Shown here piece after piece: positions 50,857 through 63,345 of a stretch of 64,000 nt of DNA. Made by a program: the position numbers and the translations under genes. The stretch covers positions 2,873,213-2,937,212 of the forward strand of contig CM026390.1 in NCBI GenBank assembly GCA_014843695.1, written 5' to 3'. The notes under the pieces are model-generated. The model made no database searches. It saw only the letters and a list, made by a program, of their open reading frames with translations, and had not been told where the DNA came from. Position 1 is the stretch's first letter; every line of letters starts with the position of its first letter. This stretch comes from Archivesica marissinica. Its lineage: Eukaryota > Mollusca > Bivalvia > Venerida > Vesicomyidae.

Positions 50857-52513
50857 CAACTTGACAGTTTCATAGACTTACAGCCGAGACGACAGTTTCA
50901 TAGACTGAACATCCCTAAACTTACAGACGAGATGACAGTTTCATAGACTGAACATCCCTGAACTTACAGACGAGATGACAGTTTCATAGACAGAACATCC
51001 CTGGACTTACAGCCGAGACGACAGTTTCATAGACTGAACATCCCTGAACTTACAGCCGAGATGACAGTTTCATAGACTGAACATCCCAGGACTTACAGAC
51101 GAGATGACAGTTTCATAGACTGAACATCCCTGGACTTACAGCCGAGACGACAGTTTCATAGACTGAACATCACTGGACTTACAGACGAGATGACAGTTTC
51201 ATAGACTGAACATCAATGGACTTACAGACGAGATGACAGTTTCATAGACTGAACATCAATGGACTTACAGCCGAGACGACAGTTTCATAGACTGAACATC
51301 AATGGACTTACAGATGACAGTTTCATAGATTAAACATCCCTGGACTTACAGCCGAGACGACAGTTTCATAGACTGAACATCCCTGAACTTACAGACGAGA
51401 CGACAGTTTCATACACTGAACATCCCTGGACTTACAGCTGAGACGACAGTTTCATAGACTGAACATCCCTGGACTTACAGCCGAGACGACAGTTTCATAG
51501 ACTGAACATCCCTGGACTTACAGCCGAGATGACAGTTTCATAGACTGAACATCCCTGGACTTACAGCCGAGATGCCAGTTTCATAGACTGAACATCCCTG
51601 GACTTACAGCCGAGATGCCAGTTTCATAGACTGAACATCCCTGGACTTACAGCCGAGATGACAGTTTCATAGACTGAACATCCCTGGACTTACAGCCGAG
51701 ATGACAGTTTCATAGACTGGACATCCCTGGACTTACAGCCGAGATGACAGTTTCATAGACTGAACATCCCTGGACTTACAGCCGAGATGACAGTTTCATA
51801 GACTGAACATCCCTGGACTTACAGCCGAGACGACAGTTTCATAGACTGAACATCACTGGACTTACAGACGAGATGACAGTTTCATAGACTGAACATCAAT
51901 GGACTTACAGACGAGATGACAGTTTCATAGACTGAACATCAATGGACTTACAGCCGAGACGACAGTTTCATAGACTGAACATCAATGGACTTACAGACGA
52001 GATGAAAGTTTCATAGACTGAACATCCCTGGACTTACAGACAAGATGACAGTTTCATAGACTGAACATCCCTGGACTTACAGACGAAATGACAGTTTCAT
52101 AGACAGAACATCCCTGGACTTACAGCCGAGACGACAGTTTCATAGACTGAACATCCCTGGACTTACAGACGAGATGACAGTTTCATAGACAGAACATCCC
52201 TGGACTTATAGACGAGATGACAGTTTCATAGACTGAACATCCCTGGACTTACAGACAAGATGACAGTTTCATAGACTGAACATCCCTGAACTTACAGACG
52301 AGATGACAGTTTCATAGACTGAACATCCCTGGACTTACAGACGAGATGACAGTTTCATAGACTGAACATCTCTGGACTTACAGACGAGATGACAGTTTCA
52401 TAAACTGAACATCCCTGAACTTACAGCCGAGATGACAGTTACATAGACTGAACATCCCTAGACTTACAGCCGAGATGACAGTTTCATAGACTGAACATCC
52501 CTGGACTTACAGA
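50857..52513 (+). repeat. 43-bp minisatellite (about 38 copies)
   Basis: The unit contains GACAGTTTCATAGACTGAAC, ATCCCTGGACTTACAG and CCGAGAT or ACGAGAT. Variants include ATCAATGG, ATCACTGG and GATGCCAG. A run with ATCACTGG followed by ATCAATGG units near 51170-51310 recurs near 51845-51990, showing a block copy. Confidence 0.96.
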
Positions 52514-52572
52514 CGAGACGTTAAACCTTCAACTAAAGTCTCCTGTTCTCTCACACAGAAATATCGTTATAA

Positions 52573-54115
52573 CTCACAAGATAAACTCCACGTCACTCAC
52601 CAGAGAATCTCCTCTTCATACATACTTGACTCACAAGAGACCCTCCCATTGACTCACAAGAGACCCTCCCATTGACTCACAAGATACCCTCTCATTGACT
52701 CACAAGAGGCCCTCCCATTGACTCACAAGAGACCCTCCCATTGACTCACAAGAGAATCTACCATTGACTCACAAGAGACCCTCCCATTGACTCACAAGAG
52801 ACCCTCCCATTGACTCACAAGAGAATCTCCTATTGACTCACAAGAGACCCTCCCATTGACTCACAAGAGACCCTCCCATTGACTCACAAGAGAATCTCCC
52901 ATTGACTCACAAGAGACCCTCCCATTGACTCACAAGAGACCTTCCCATTGACTCACAAGAGACCTTCCCATTGACTCACAAGAGACCTTCCCATTGACTC
53001 ACAAGAGACCCTCCCATTGACTCACAAGAGACCCTCCCATTGACTCACAAGAGACCTTCCCATTGACTCACAAGAGACCCTCCCATTGACTCACATGAGA
53101 CCCTCCCATTGACTCACAAGAGACCCTCCCATTGACTCACAAGAGACCCTCCCATTGACTCACAAGAGACCCTCCCATTGACTCACAAGAGACCCTCCCA
53201 TTGACTCACAAGAGAATCTCCCATTGATTCACAAGAGACCCTCCCATTGACTCACAAGAGACCCTCCCATTGACTCACACGAGACCCTCCCATTGACTCA
53301 CAAGAGAATCTCCCATTGACTCACAAGAGAATCTCCCATTGACTCACAAGAGAATCTCCCATTGACTCACAAGAGACCCTCCCATTGACTCACAAGAGAA
53401 TCTCCCATTGACTCACAAGAGACCCTCCCATTGACTCACAAGATACCCTCCCATTGACTCACAAGAGACCCACCCATTGATTCACAAGAGACCCTCCCAT
53501 TGACTCACAAGAGACCCACCCATTGACTCACAAGAGACCCTCCCATTGACTCACAAGATAATCTACCATTGACTCACAAGAGACCCTCCCATTGACTCAC
53601 AAGAGACCCTCCCATTGACTCGCAAGAGACCCTCCCATTGACTCACAAGAGACCCTCCCATTGACTCACAAGAGAATCTCCCATTGACTCACAAGAGACC
53701 CTCCCATTCACTCACAAGAGACCCTCCCATTCACTCACAAGAGACCCTCCCATTCACTCACAAGAGACCCTCCCATTCACTCACAAGAAACCCTCCCATT
53801 GACTCACAAGAGAATCTCCCATTCACTCACAAGAGACCCTCCCATTCACTCACAAGAGACCCTCCCATTCACTCACAAGAGACCCTCCCATTCACTCACA
53901 AGAGACCCTACCATTCACTCACCAGATAACTCCCACTGACTTACAATAAAACCTCCCACTGACTTACCAGATAACCTCCGACTGACTTACCAAATAACCT
54001 CCCACTGACTTACCAGATAACCTCCGACTGACTTACCAGATAACCTCCGACTGACTTACCAGATAACCTCCCACTGACTTACCAGATAACCTCCCACTGA
54101 CTTACAAGAGAATCT
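52573..54115 (+). repeat. 23-bp minisatellite (about 67 copies) just upstream of exon C
   Basis: The unit is ATTGACTCACAAGAGACCCT plus CCC, with GAATCTCC and TTCACTCAC variants. From about 53925 units drift to CTGACTTACCAGATAACCTC. It ends about 150 bp before the exon C acceptor. Confidence 0.96.
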
Positions 54116-54265
54116 CCAATTTGACTGAAGAAACTTTGTGTTTTCACTGGAGTTTGTCAGCGTATATGTGAACATGTATATATTTATGTTTCGTTATTGA
54201 TTCTGTTTGCCATGTATATGTGTCTTTAATTTGTGTTATTCTTTCTTTTCTTCGGCATTTTACAG

Positions 54266-54451
54266 CATGATCCGAAGAAAGCGGAGAATTTTGACAAGAT
54301 GTTTACACGCTCAGCGTTCAAGTTGACCCCGACGGACAGTCTTGTTATAATGAACATAGACGACAGTGCCTTCGCAAACTTCTCATATTGCAACCCGTAC
54401 TATGAGCCATTTGCTAGCTCACTAGCTCAAACATCTGTGCAACACTTGTAA
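54266..54451 (+). CDS. PKC: Conventional protein kinase C, C-terminal exon with stop (exon C)
   Basis: The terminal coding exon has 61 codons plus TAA, phase 0, after acceptor CGGCATTTTACAG. It starts HDPKKAENFDKMFTR, where NFD..FT is the AGC-kinase tail motif that packs on the nucleotide pocket. LTPTDSLVI is the turn motif, whose Thr is a phosphorylation site in PKCs. FANFSY is the hydrophobic motif (F-x-x-F-S-Y) with its phospho-acceptor Ser. The tail ends NPYYEPFASSLAQTSVQHL. KPKI|HDPK falls at the boundary where I recall the alternative last exons of vertebrate PKC-beta diverge. All tail regulatory motifs are intact, so the gene looks functional. Confidence 0.95.
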   Translation, partial: HDPKKAENFDKMFTRSAFKLTPTDSLVIMNIDDSAFANFSYCNPYYEPFASSLAQTSVQHL

Positions 54452-55040
54452 CTCTGTCATGGACGTTCATTTTCCTTGTGCTTATGCAATGTGTCTGCTC
54501 GTGTAAGCATGAAGGATATAGCGACAACATGTACTCTTATTTGTCATATAAATCGCATCGACACTTTAGCGAATGCAGTCGGAGATATGGAAATTTTGGA
54601 GACAGCCGTCTCGAGTCTCGAAGATTGCATTCGGAGAACTTGGGAGAGAGATTACAGTTGCAGTAGTGGAGATTACAGTTAGAGATTTCATGTGTATCGG
54701 AGATTACAGTTAGAGATCGCATGTATATCGGAGCTTGCTGTCAGAGATCCCATGTGTATCTGAGATTACAGTTAGAGATCGCATGTATATCGGAGATTGC
54801 TGTCAGAGATCTCATGTATATCGGAGATTGCTGTCAGAGATCCCATGTGTATCGGAGATTGCTGTCAGAGATCCCATGTGTATCAGAGTTTGCAGTTGGA
54901 GATCTGATGAATTTCAGAGAAAGTAGTCCAGAGATCTGATGAGTGTCAGAGAAAGTAGTCCAGAGATCTGATGAGTGTCAGTGTTTTTATGGAGACGTGT
55001 ACACTGAACAACAATCAAATAAATATCTCGGCTCAAACTT
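54452..55040 (+). other. Probable PKC 3' UTR
   Basis: This is sequence after the stop codon to just beyond the first AATAAA at 55018-55023. The 3' end is inferred from that hexamer only; no transcript evidence is available. It contains a 31-bp tandem repeat. Confidence 0.55.
54646..54962 (+). repeat. 31-bp degenerate tandem repeat in the probable 3' UTR
   Basis: Units contain CATGTGTATCGGAGATT and GCTGTCAGAGATCC (or ACAGTTAGAGATCG), about seven copies. The last copies drift to GATCTGATGAGTGTCAGAG and AAAGTAGTCCAGA. It lies within the probable transcribed 3' UTR. Confidence 0.9.
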
Positions 55041-55306
55041 GGTGGAATGATTGTACTAGTGATTGTGCATTTCCATATTTTATCATTTATATATATTCAT
55101 ATTGCAATATTGTGATCAAAATATGAAGCTTTCTCTTTCAGTAGATACCCCTATGAAGCTTTCCTTATTTATTTGTATGTAGTATATTTTAGAATAATGT
55201 TGTGAATATTTTAAGCATGTATTGTGAAACAGTTTAATTTGATTATACCACTCCATCAAACAAACCGATATTTTAAATCAGAGGACTGAAGTTCATATTT
55301 GAGGAA
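55041..55306. other. Unique AT-rich DNA downstream of the PKC gene
   Basis: About 265 bp with no reading frame or RNA gene seen. Confidence 0.65.
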
Positions 55307-56058
55307 AGCTTGCGAATCTTCATTTAGTATTGTCCTATCAGTGATGTCATCTATCTGTTCAACTGATTGTGGTAAGCAGCATACTAGTATTGCTTGCAAG
55401 TCTTCATTTAACATTGTCCTATCAGTGATGTCATCTATCTGTTCAACAGATTGTGGTAAGCAGTATACTAGTATAGCTTGCAAGTCTTCATTTAACATTG
55501 TCCTATCAGTGATGTCATCTATCTGTTCAATAGATTGTGGTAAGCAGCTTACTAGTATAGCTTGCAAGTCTTCATTTAACATTGTCCTATCAGTGATGTC
55601 ATCTATCTGTTCAACTGATTGTGGTAAGCAGCTTACTAGTATAGCTTGCAAGTCTTCATTTAACATTGTCCTATCAGTGATGTCATCTATCTGTTCAACT
55701 GATTGTGGTAAGCAGCTTACTAGTATAGCTTGCAAGTCTTCATTTAACATTGTCCTATCAGTGATGTCATCTATCTGTTCAATAGATTGTGGTAAGCAGC
55801 TTACTAGTATAGCTTGCAAGTCTTCATTTAACATTGTCCTATCAGTGATGTCATCTATCTGTTCAACAGATTGTGGTAAGCAGTATACTAGTATAGCTTG
55901 CAAGTCTTCATTTAACATTGTCCTATCAGTGATGTCATCTATCTGTTCAATAGATTGTGGTAAGCAGCTTACTAATATAGCTTGCAAGTCTTCATTTAAC
56001 ATTGTCCTATCAGTGATGTCATCTATCTGTTCAACTGATTGTGGTAAGCAGCTTACTA
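55307..56058. repeat. 84-bp minisatellite (9 copies) open on both strands
   Basis: Nine copies share GCTTGCAAGTCTTCATTTAA, CATTGTCCTATCAGTGATG, TCATCTATCTGTTCAA and GATTGTGGTAAGCAG. The unit is 28 codons with no stop in one frame per strand. The minus-strand reading gives LPQSVEQIDDITDRTMLNED-type repeats and the plus-strand reading gives SSICSTDCGKQ-type repeats. The few differences between units are point variants. I see no splice or start context that makes either strand a convincing gene. Confidence 0.94.
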
Positions 56059-56324
56059 AATACATTGTGCACACCCTCTTTGTTCTGAACGCAGCACTTT
56101 ATGTTATATTATCAAATAATGTGCTGCATTTACAAGCAGTAATGCAAAAAGTCCAATATTTTTTACCTAAGCAGTTATGCACAATAAATTTTAAGATTTA
56201 CATGAACCAGTATCTATGGTTATTATTTTCCTTCACACTTCAATGTTTCCCTATTTGGGGGCCGGGGGAGGGTGCTGGGATGAATACCCGGTGTAATTTC
56301 ACATCATATTATACTATGATTAGG
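56059..56324. other. Unique intergenic DNA
   Basis: Unique sequence with a G-rich stretch (GGGGGCCGGGGGAGGG near 56258). No gene seen. Confidence 0.6.
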
Positions 56325-56450
56325 CAAGACATTTAAATTCCACATTGCCTCATCTTTCTCCCTCGTGGCGATGGATTCCACCAGGAATGAAGTCTCGAAA
56401 GTGATTAATAAGAAGAACTTGTTTCGCAATCGAATTAAAATAAACTAATA
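56325..56450 (+). mobile_element. SINE-like tail fragment
   Basis: TTAGGCAAGACATTTAAATT and GGCGATGGATTCCACCAG match the body of the element at 32290-32470 in the same order. The tRNA-like head is not recognisable, so this is a 3' fragment. Confidence 0.6.
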
Positions 56451-57247
56451 ACTCTATCTAATTTCCCCGGTTGAAAGTTATCCGACACATCAAATATTGC
56501 ATGTTGTTTGGGAACACCAGCCAAGTCGGAACTCACATTTCGCTGTTTTTAGATTCGTGCCCCGTGCCCTCCCTAATAAATCTTCTCTCCCCTGGGGCTA
56601 GCATTGATTGATTGTTGCATATCTTGAGCTGTTTCAGTATGTATTATTCGCTTCTGTTTCCGATCTAACCCTGTTGGAAACAAATCAAATCAAATTCTAT
56701 TGCGGTTAGCATGGAAGATACAATCATCATTGGCTTTTGACCAACATAGACTTGCTATATTAGCATTGCCAGTAAGTTGAGAAATGAAAAAGATTGTTTG
56801 TTTGTGTATATATATTACTATGATTTACTATAACCAACCATATCATGCATATATGTTATATGTTACTGTTTTTGTATGGCCTAATATTTGTGAATGCTGG
56901 CAGCTACACATGCCATTGCCGTCCCCCAGTTTTATTGGAGGAACTGGCATGTTTTCTGCGCTTCGTTAAGCTTCGTTAACGGTTCCTGTCGGCCTTCCAA
57001 ATTACATGATAGTATATTTATTTCATGGTAGTCTGTTGGGTAGTCTCCTCAGGGCTGTTTATTATCTCTTCCCTGTCTTCCTATTATCTTGCCATACATG
57101 CCACGAGATGATCGGTCTATTACTCTACTGTAATCAGATTACCACTATTGTTCAACATTCGTTTAGACATGTGCAAATGCTACTTTTTCTGTTCTAATTT
57201 CTTCAGAATGTTCTCCCCCCCCCCCCCCCGTTTTAAACTTGGCTTCA
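56451..57247. other. Unique intergenic DNA with a 15-C run
   Basis: About 800 bp without tandem structure, ending with 15 C at 57215-57229 just before the next array. Small reading frames show no recognisable domain. Confidence 0.65.
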
Positions 57248-60200
57248 GCACACAGTATTGGTGTACTATAGGCAAGTACTAATGAGTTGGTTTCTCTCTC
57301 ACACAGTATTGGTGTACTATAGGCAAGTACTAATGAGTTGGTTTCTCTCTCACACAGTATTGGTGTACTATAGGCAAGTACTAATGAGTTGGTCTCTCTC
57401 TCTACACAGTATTGGTGTACTATAGGCAAGTACTAATGAGTTGGTCTCTCTCTCTCACACAGTATTGGTGTACTATAGGCAAGTACTAATGAGTTGGTCT
57501 CTCTCTCTCACACAGTATTGGTGTACTATAGGCAAGTACTAATGAGTTGGTCTCTCTCTCTCACACAGTATTGGTGTACTATAGGCAAGTACTAATGAGT
57601 TGGTTTCTCTCTCACAGTATTGGTGTACTATAGGCAAGTACTAATGAGTTGGTCTCTCTCTCACAGTATTGGTGTACTATAGGCAAGTACTAATGAGTTG
57701 GTCTCTCTCTCACACAGTATTGGTGTACTATAGGCAAGTACTAATGAGTTGGTCTCTCTCTCACAGTATTGGTGTACTATAGGCAAGTACTAATGAGTTG
57801 GTTTCTCTCTCACAGTATTGGTGTACTATAGGCAAGTACTAATGAGTTGGTCTCTCACACAGTATTGGTGTACTATAGGCAAGTACTAATGAGTTGGTCT
57901 CTCTCACACAGTATTGGTGTACTATAGGCAAGTACTAATGAGTTGGTCTCTCTCTCACAGTATTGGTGTACTATAGGCAAGTACTAATGAGTTGGTCTCT
58001 CACACAGTATTGGTGTACTATAGGCAAGTACTAATGAGTTGGTCTCTCTCTCACACAGTATTGGTGTACTATAGGCAAGTACTAATGAGTTGGTCTCTCT
58101 CTCACACAGTATTGGTGTACTATAGGCAAGTACTAATGAGTTGGTCTCTCTCTCACAGTATTGGTGTACTATAGGCAAGTACTAATGAGTTGGTTTCTCT
58201 CTCACAGTATTGGTGTACTATAGGCAAGTACTAATGAGTTGGTCTCTCACACAGTATTGGTGTACTATAGGCAAGTACTAATGAGTTGGTCTCTCACACA
58301 GTATTGGTGTACTATAGGCAAGTACTAATGAGTTGGTCTCTCTCTCACAGTATTGGTGTACTATAGGCAAGTACTAATGAGTTGGTCTCTCACACAGTAT
58401 TGGTGTACTATAGGCAAGTACTAATGAGTTGGTCTCTCTCTCACAGTATTGGTGTACTATAGGCAAGTACTAATGAGTTGGTCTCTCACACAGTATTGGT
58501 GTACTATAGGCAAGTACTAATGAGTTGGTCTCTCTCTCACAGTATTGGTGTACTATAGGCAAGTACTAATGAGTTGGTCTCTCACACAGTATTGGTGTAC
58601 TATAGGCAAGTACTAATGAGTTGGTCTCTCTCTCACAGTATTGGTGTACTATAGGCAAGTACTAATGAGTTGGTCTCTCACACAGTATTGGTGTACTATA
58701 GGCAAGTACTAATGAGTTGGTCTCTCTCTCACAGTATTGGTGTACTATAGGCAAGTACTAATGAGTTGGTCTCTCACACAGTATTGGTGTACTATAGGCA
58801 AGTACTAATGAGTTGGTCTCTCTCTCACAGTATTGGTGTACTATAGGCAAGTACTAATGAGTTGGTCTCTCACACAGTATTGGTGTACTATAGGCAAGTA
58901 CTAATGAGTTGGTCTCTCTCTCACACAGTATTGGTGTACTATAGGCAAGTACTAATGAGTTGGTTTCTCTCTCTCACACAGTATTGGTGTACTATAGGCA
59001 AGTACTAATGAGTTGGTTTCTCTCTCTCACACAGTATTGGTGTACTATAGGCAAGTACTAATGAGTTGGTCTCTCTCTCACACAGTATTGGTGTACTATA
59101 GGCAAGTACTAATGAGTTGGTCTCTCTCTCACAGTATTGGTGTACTATAGGCAAGTACTAATGAGTTGGTTTCTCTCTCACAGTATTGGTGTACTATAGG
59201 CAAGTACTAATGAGTTGGTCTCTCACACAGTATTGGTGTACTATAGGCAAGTACTAATGAGTTGGTCTCTCACACAGTATTGGTGTACTATAGGCAAGTA
59301 CTAATGAGTTGGTCTCTCTCTCACAGTATTGGTGTACTATAGGCAAGTACTAATGAGTTGGTCTCTCACACAGTATTGGTGTACTATAGGCAAGTACTAA
59401 TGAGTTGGTCTCTCTCTCACAGTATTGGTGTACTATAGGCAAGTACTAATGAGTTGGTCTCTCACACAGTATTGGTGTACTATAGGCAAGTACTAATGAG
59501 TTGGTCTCTCTCTCACAGTATTGGTGTACTATAGGCAAGTACTAATGAGTTGGTCTCTCACACAGTATTGGTGTACTATAGGCAAGTACTAATGAGTTGG
59601 TCTCTCTCTCACAGTATTGGTGTACTATAGGCAAGTACTAATGAGTTGGTCTCTCACACAGTATTGGTGTACTATAGGCAAGTACTAATGAGTTGGTCTC
59701 TCTCACAGTATTGGTGTACTATAGGCAAGTACTAATGAGTTGGTCTCTCTCTCACACAGTATTGGTGTACTATAGGCAAGTACTAATGAGTTGGTCTCTC
59801 TCACACAGTATTGGTGTACTATAGGCAAGTACTAATGAGTTGGTCTCTCTTCACAGTATTGGTGTACTATAGGCAAGTACTAATGAGGTTCTCTCTCTCT
59901 CACAGTATTGGTGTACTATAGGCAAGTACTAATGAGTTGGTCTCTTTCTCTCACAGAGTATTGGTGTACTATAGGCAAGTACTAATGAGTTGGTTTCTCT
60001 CTCACAGTATTGGTGTACTATAGGCAAGTACTAATGAGTTGGTCTCTCACACAGTATTGGTGTACTATAGGCAAGTACTAATGAGTTGGTCTCTCTCTCA
60101 CACAGTATTGGTGTACTATAGGCAAGTACTAATGAGTTGGTCTCTCTCTCACAGTATTGGTGTACTATAGGCAAGTACTAATGAGTTGGTTTCTCTCTCA

Positions 60201-60386
60201 CAGTATTGGTGTACTATAGGCAAGTACTAATGAGTTGGTCTCTCACACAGTATTGGTGTACTATAGGCAAGTACTAATGAGTTGGTCTCTCTCTCACACA
60301 GTATTGGTGTACTATAGGCAAGTACTAATGAGTTGGTCTCTCTCTCACAGTATTGGTGTACTATAGGCAAGTACTAATGAGTTGGT
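57248..60386 (+). repeat. Tandem array with variable TC/CA tract (about 67 copies)
   Basis: The core CAGTATTGGTGTACTATAGG plus CAAGTACTAATGAGTTGG is almost invariant. It is followed by a variable (TC)n(AC)n tract of about 5 to 15 bases, so unit length varies from about 43 to 53 bp. The pattern of tract lengths recurs in blocks. The array is cut by the assembly gap. Confidence 0.96.
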
Positions 60387-61386
60387 NNNNNNNNNNNNNN
60401 NNNNNNNNNNNNNNNNNNNNNNNNNNNNNNNNNNNNNNNNNNNNNNNNNNNNNNNNNNNNNNNNNNNNNNNNNNNNNNNNNNNNNNNNNNNNNNNNNNNN
60501 NNNNNNNNNNNNNNNNNNNNNNNNNNNNNNNNNNNNNNNNNNNNNNNNNNNNNNNNNNNNNNNNNNNNNNNNNNNNNNNNNNNNNNNNNNNNNNNNNNNN
60601 NNNNNNNNNNNNNNNNNNNNNNNNNNNNNNNNNNNNNNNNNNNNNNNNNNNNNNNNNNNNNNNNNNNNNNNNNNNNNNNNNNNNNNNNNNNNNNNNNNNN
60701 NNNNNNNNNNNNNNNNNNNNNNNNNNNNNNNNNNNNNNNNNNNNNNNNNNNNNNNNNNNNNNNNNNNNNNNNNNNNNNNNNNNNNNNNNNNNNNNNNNNN
60801 NNNNNNNNNNNNNNNNNNNNNNNNNNNNNNNNNNNNNNNNNNNNNNNNNNNNNNNNNNNNNNNNNNNNNNNNNNNNNNNNNNNNNNNNNNNNNNNNNNNN
60901 NNNNNNNNNNNNNNNNNNNNNNNNNNNNNNNNNNNNNNNNNNNNNNNNNNNNNNNNNNNNNNNNNNNNNNNNNNNNNNNNNNNNNNNNNNNNNNNNNNNN
61001 NNNNNNNNNNNNNNNNNNNNNNNNNNNNNNNNNNNNNNNNNNNNNNNNNNNNNNNNNNNNNNNNNNNNNNNNNNNNNNNNNNNNNNNNNNNNNNNNNNNN
61101 NNNNNNNNNNNNNNNNNNNNNNNNNNNNNNNNNNNNNNNNNNNNNNNNNNNNNNNNNNNNNNNNNNNNNNNNNNNNNNNNNNNNNNNNNNNNNNNNNNNN
61201 NNNNNNNNNNNNNNNNNNNNNNNNNNNNNNNNNNNNNNNNNNNNNNNNNNNNNNNNNNNNNNNNNNNNNNNNNNNNNNNNNNNNNNNNNNNNNNNNNNNN
61301 NNNNNNNNNNNNNNNNNNNNNNNNNNNNNNNNNNNNNNNNNNNNNNNNNNNNNNNNNNNNNNNNNNNNNNNNNNNNNNNNNNNNNN
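60387..61386. other. Assembly gap (exactly 1000 N)
   Basis: The run of N is exactly 1000 long, so it is a scaffolding placeholder rather than a measured length. The left side ends inside the TC/CA array; the right side begins inside a 52-bp array unit. Confidence 0.99.
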
Positions 61387-61803
61387 ATTTCACTACACTA
61401 CATAACCACTCATTTTAACTACCCCTTCTGTGAGCCTCATTTCACTACACAACCACTCATTTTAACTACCCCTGCCGGGAGCCTCATTTCACTACACTAC
61501 ACAGCCACTCATTTTAACTACCCCTGCCGGGAGCCTCATTTCACTACACTACACAACCACTCATTCTAACTACCCCTGCCAGGAGCCTCATTTCACTACA
61601 CTACACAACCACTCATTTTAGCTACCCCTGCTGGGAGCCTCATTTCACTACACTACACAACCACTTATGTTCGCAATAAATAATAGTTCCAATATAATTT
61701 TCAAGTTAGTTTTTGTCTGTTGTCAAAATTGAAAACGAGAGACAAAACAAATTCAGTTGGACATACCATTTTATAACTAACTGTTCATGACTGTCAGATA
61801 ATA

Positions 61804-63190
61804 CCGTATTTTCTCGACTATAAGTCGCCCTCGCCTATAAGACCCCCTATTCCGGAACAATTAAACAAATTTTTTTAGTAAATTAATAACCAAAACAAGT
61901 GGGCCTCGTAATTGCTCAGAATGTTTGCGTCAAACAAAATCAATATAGATCAGCGTAACTTTTTATCACACTGAGATTTGGATCATTAAAATTATAATAA
62001 TCGTTCTTTATCGTCGGGAAATGATCCCCGAGAGCAACAGTCATCAAAGCCAGTTTGACACTTGCCAGAATACACAAGCTGCAGGATTTTATTCCGACCA
62101 TGACACTGATTTTGCGTGCGTAATAGAGATTATTTACGCATGCTATGTCACAGGTAAATATGACAATTAAAACTGTTATGGGGAGTAAAACCAGAATGTT
62201 ACCATGATGTAAAACTACGATACCAACCATTTAAAATAACATTGCTTAGTACATTTATGCATCGCCGTCTTATTCACCCGAAACGGCCAGTACACAACAT
62301 GTTTATAGACAGACCTTCGGTAAAAGTTTCTACCGTACTTGCTTGTAATGACTCGATAATGTAGTTTAACATTCACCATACATTTGGCTATTACACGGAT
62401 GTGGGACAATCTTGGTGTCGATAAACACAGGTATTAGAAACATTGATCATTGTTTCTGTAAATAAACAAAACAGTGCAAACTTTTCAATTATCTTTAATT
62501 ATACGAGCTATAATTTTATTTCATCAACTTGATTGTTTCTATTCAATATTTGACATTCTACATCATAATTATATACATAATATTATCTATCTTATAATAT
62601 ATGTGTACATAATTATATACATAATATTATCTATCTTATAATATATGTGTACATAATTATATACATAATATTATCTATCTTATAATATATGTGTACATAA
62701 TTATACCGTACATTATGCTTTTAATTTATTGTTTCCACTTATTTCCAATATTTACAGTACATCTCACAATTATGGTGTACCGTATACCGGAATTGAATAA
62801 GGCCGATTCAATTACATATTCAAAATGGTGGCACAACAAATAAAACGGTCTTGAAACATAAATAAAAATGTCACAACGTATCAATTTAAAAGTATTTATT
62901 GATATTTTACACATATTTGAAGAGGTGTTGTCGTTTTTGAACGATCCAAACAGCAACTTAATGATTGTGCATCACAGACGCAAAAATGGAATCTGTTGAC
63001 GACTGCAGAAGTGACGGGTCGGAAAAATGACCATTAAAATGGCGTCTCTATCGTTTCGGGTTCGATTTTCGGAGGTGATGGACAGATTTGTTTCTAATTT
63101 TTTTTGTATACCTCGCTTATAAGACGCATCCCCTTCTTAGAAGTTGATTTTTGAGTCAAAAAGCTGCGTCTTATAGTCGAGAAAATACAG
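61804..63190. mobile_element. Second copy of the TIR element (part of the duplicated block)
   Basis: It has the same ends, TA flanks and interior 44-bp repeats as 18458-19844. The surrounding DNA is also copied, so this is not an independent insertion. Confidence 0.85.
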
Positions 63191-63345
63191 TAGCTAAAAT
63201 ACAAAAGTACCTGCAACCGCGGAGGAATATGAAACACAAGCCGTGGGAAAGAAAACGCCATCTTCCACTGTTTTAAAATATTGATACCCAGTAATCCTGC
63301 TCCCCCTCATCTCTCGGCAATGGCTAATTTGTGCTTCATTTACAG

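Noticed and set aside
55018..55023. Definitive PKC transcript end
   Set aside because: AATAAA is common in AT-rich DNA; it is kept only as a tentative 3' UTR boundary.
1..60386. CRISPR array
   Set aside because: Repeats are head-to-tail without unique spacers, and the context is an intron-containing animal gene.
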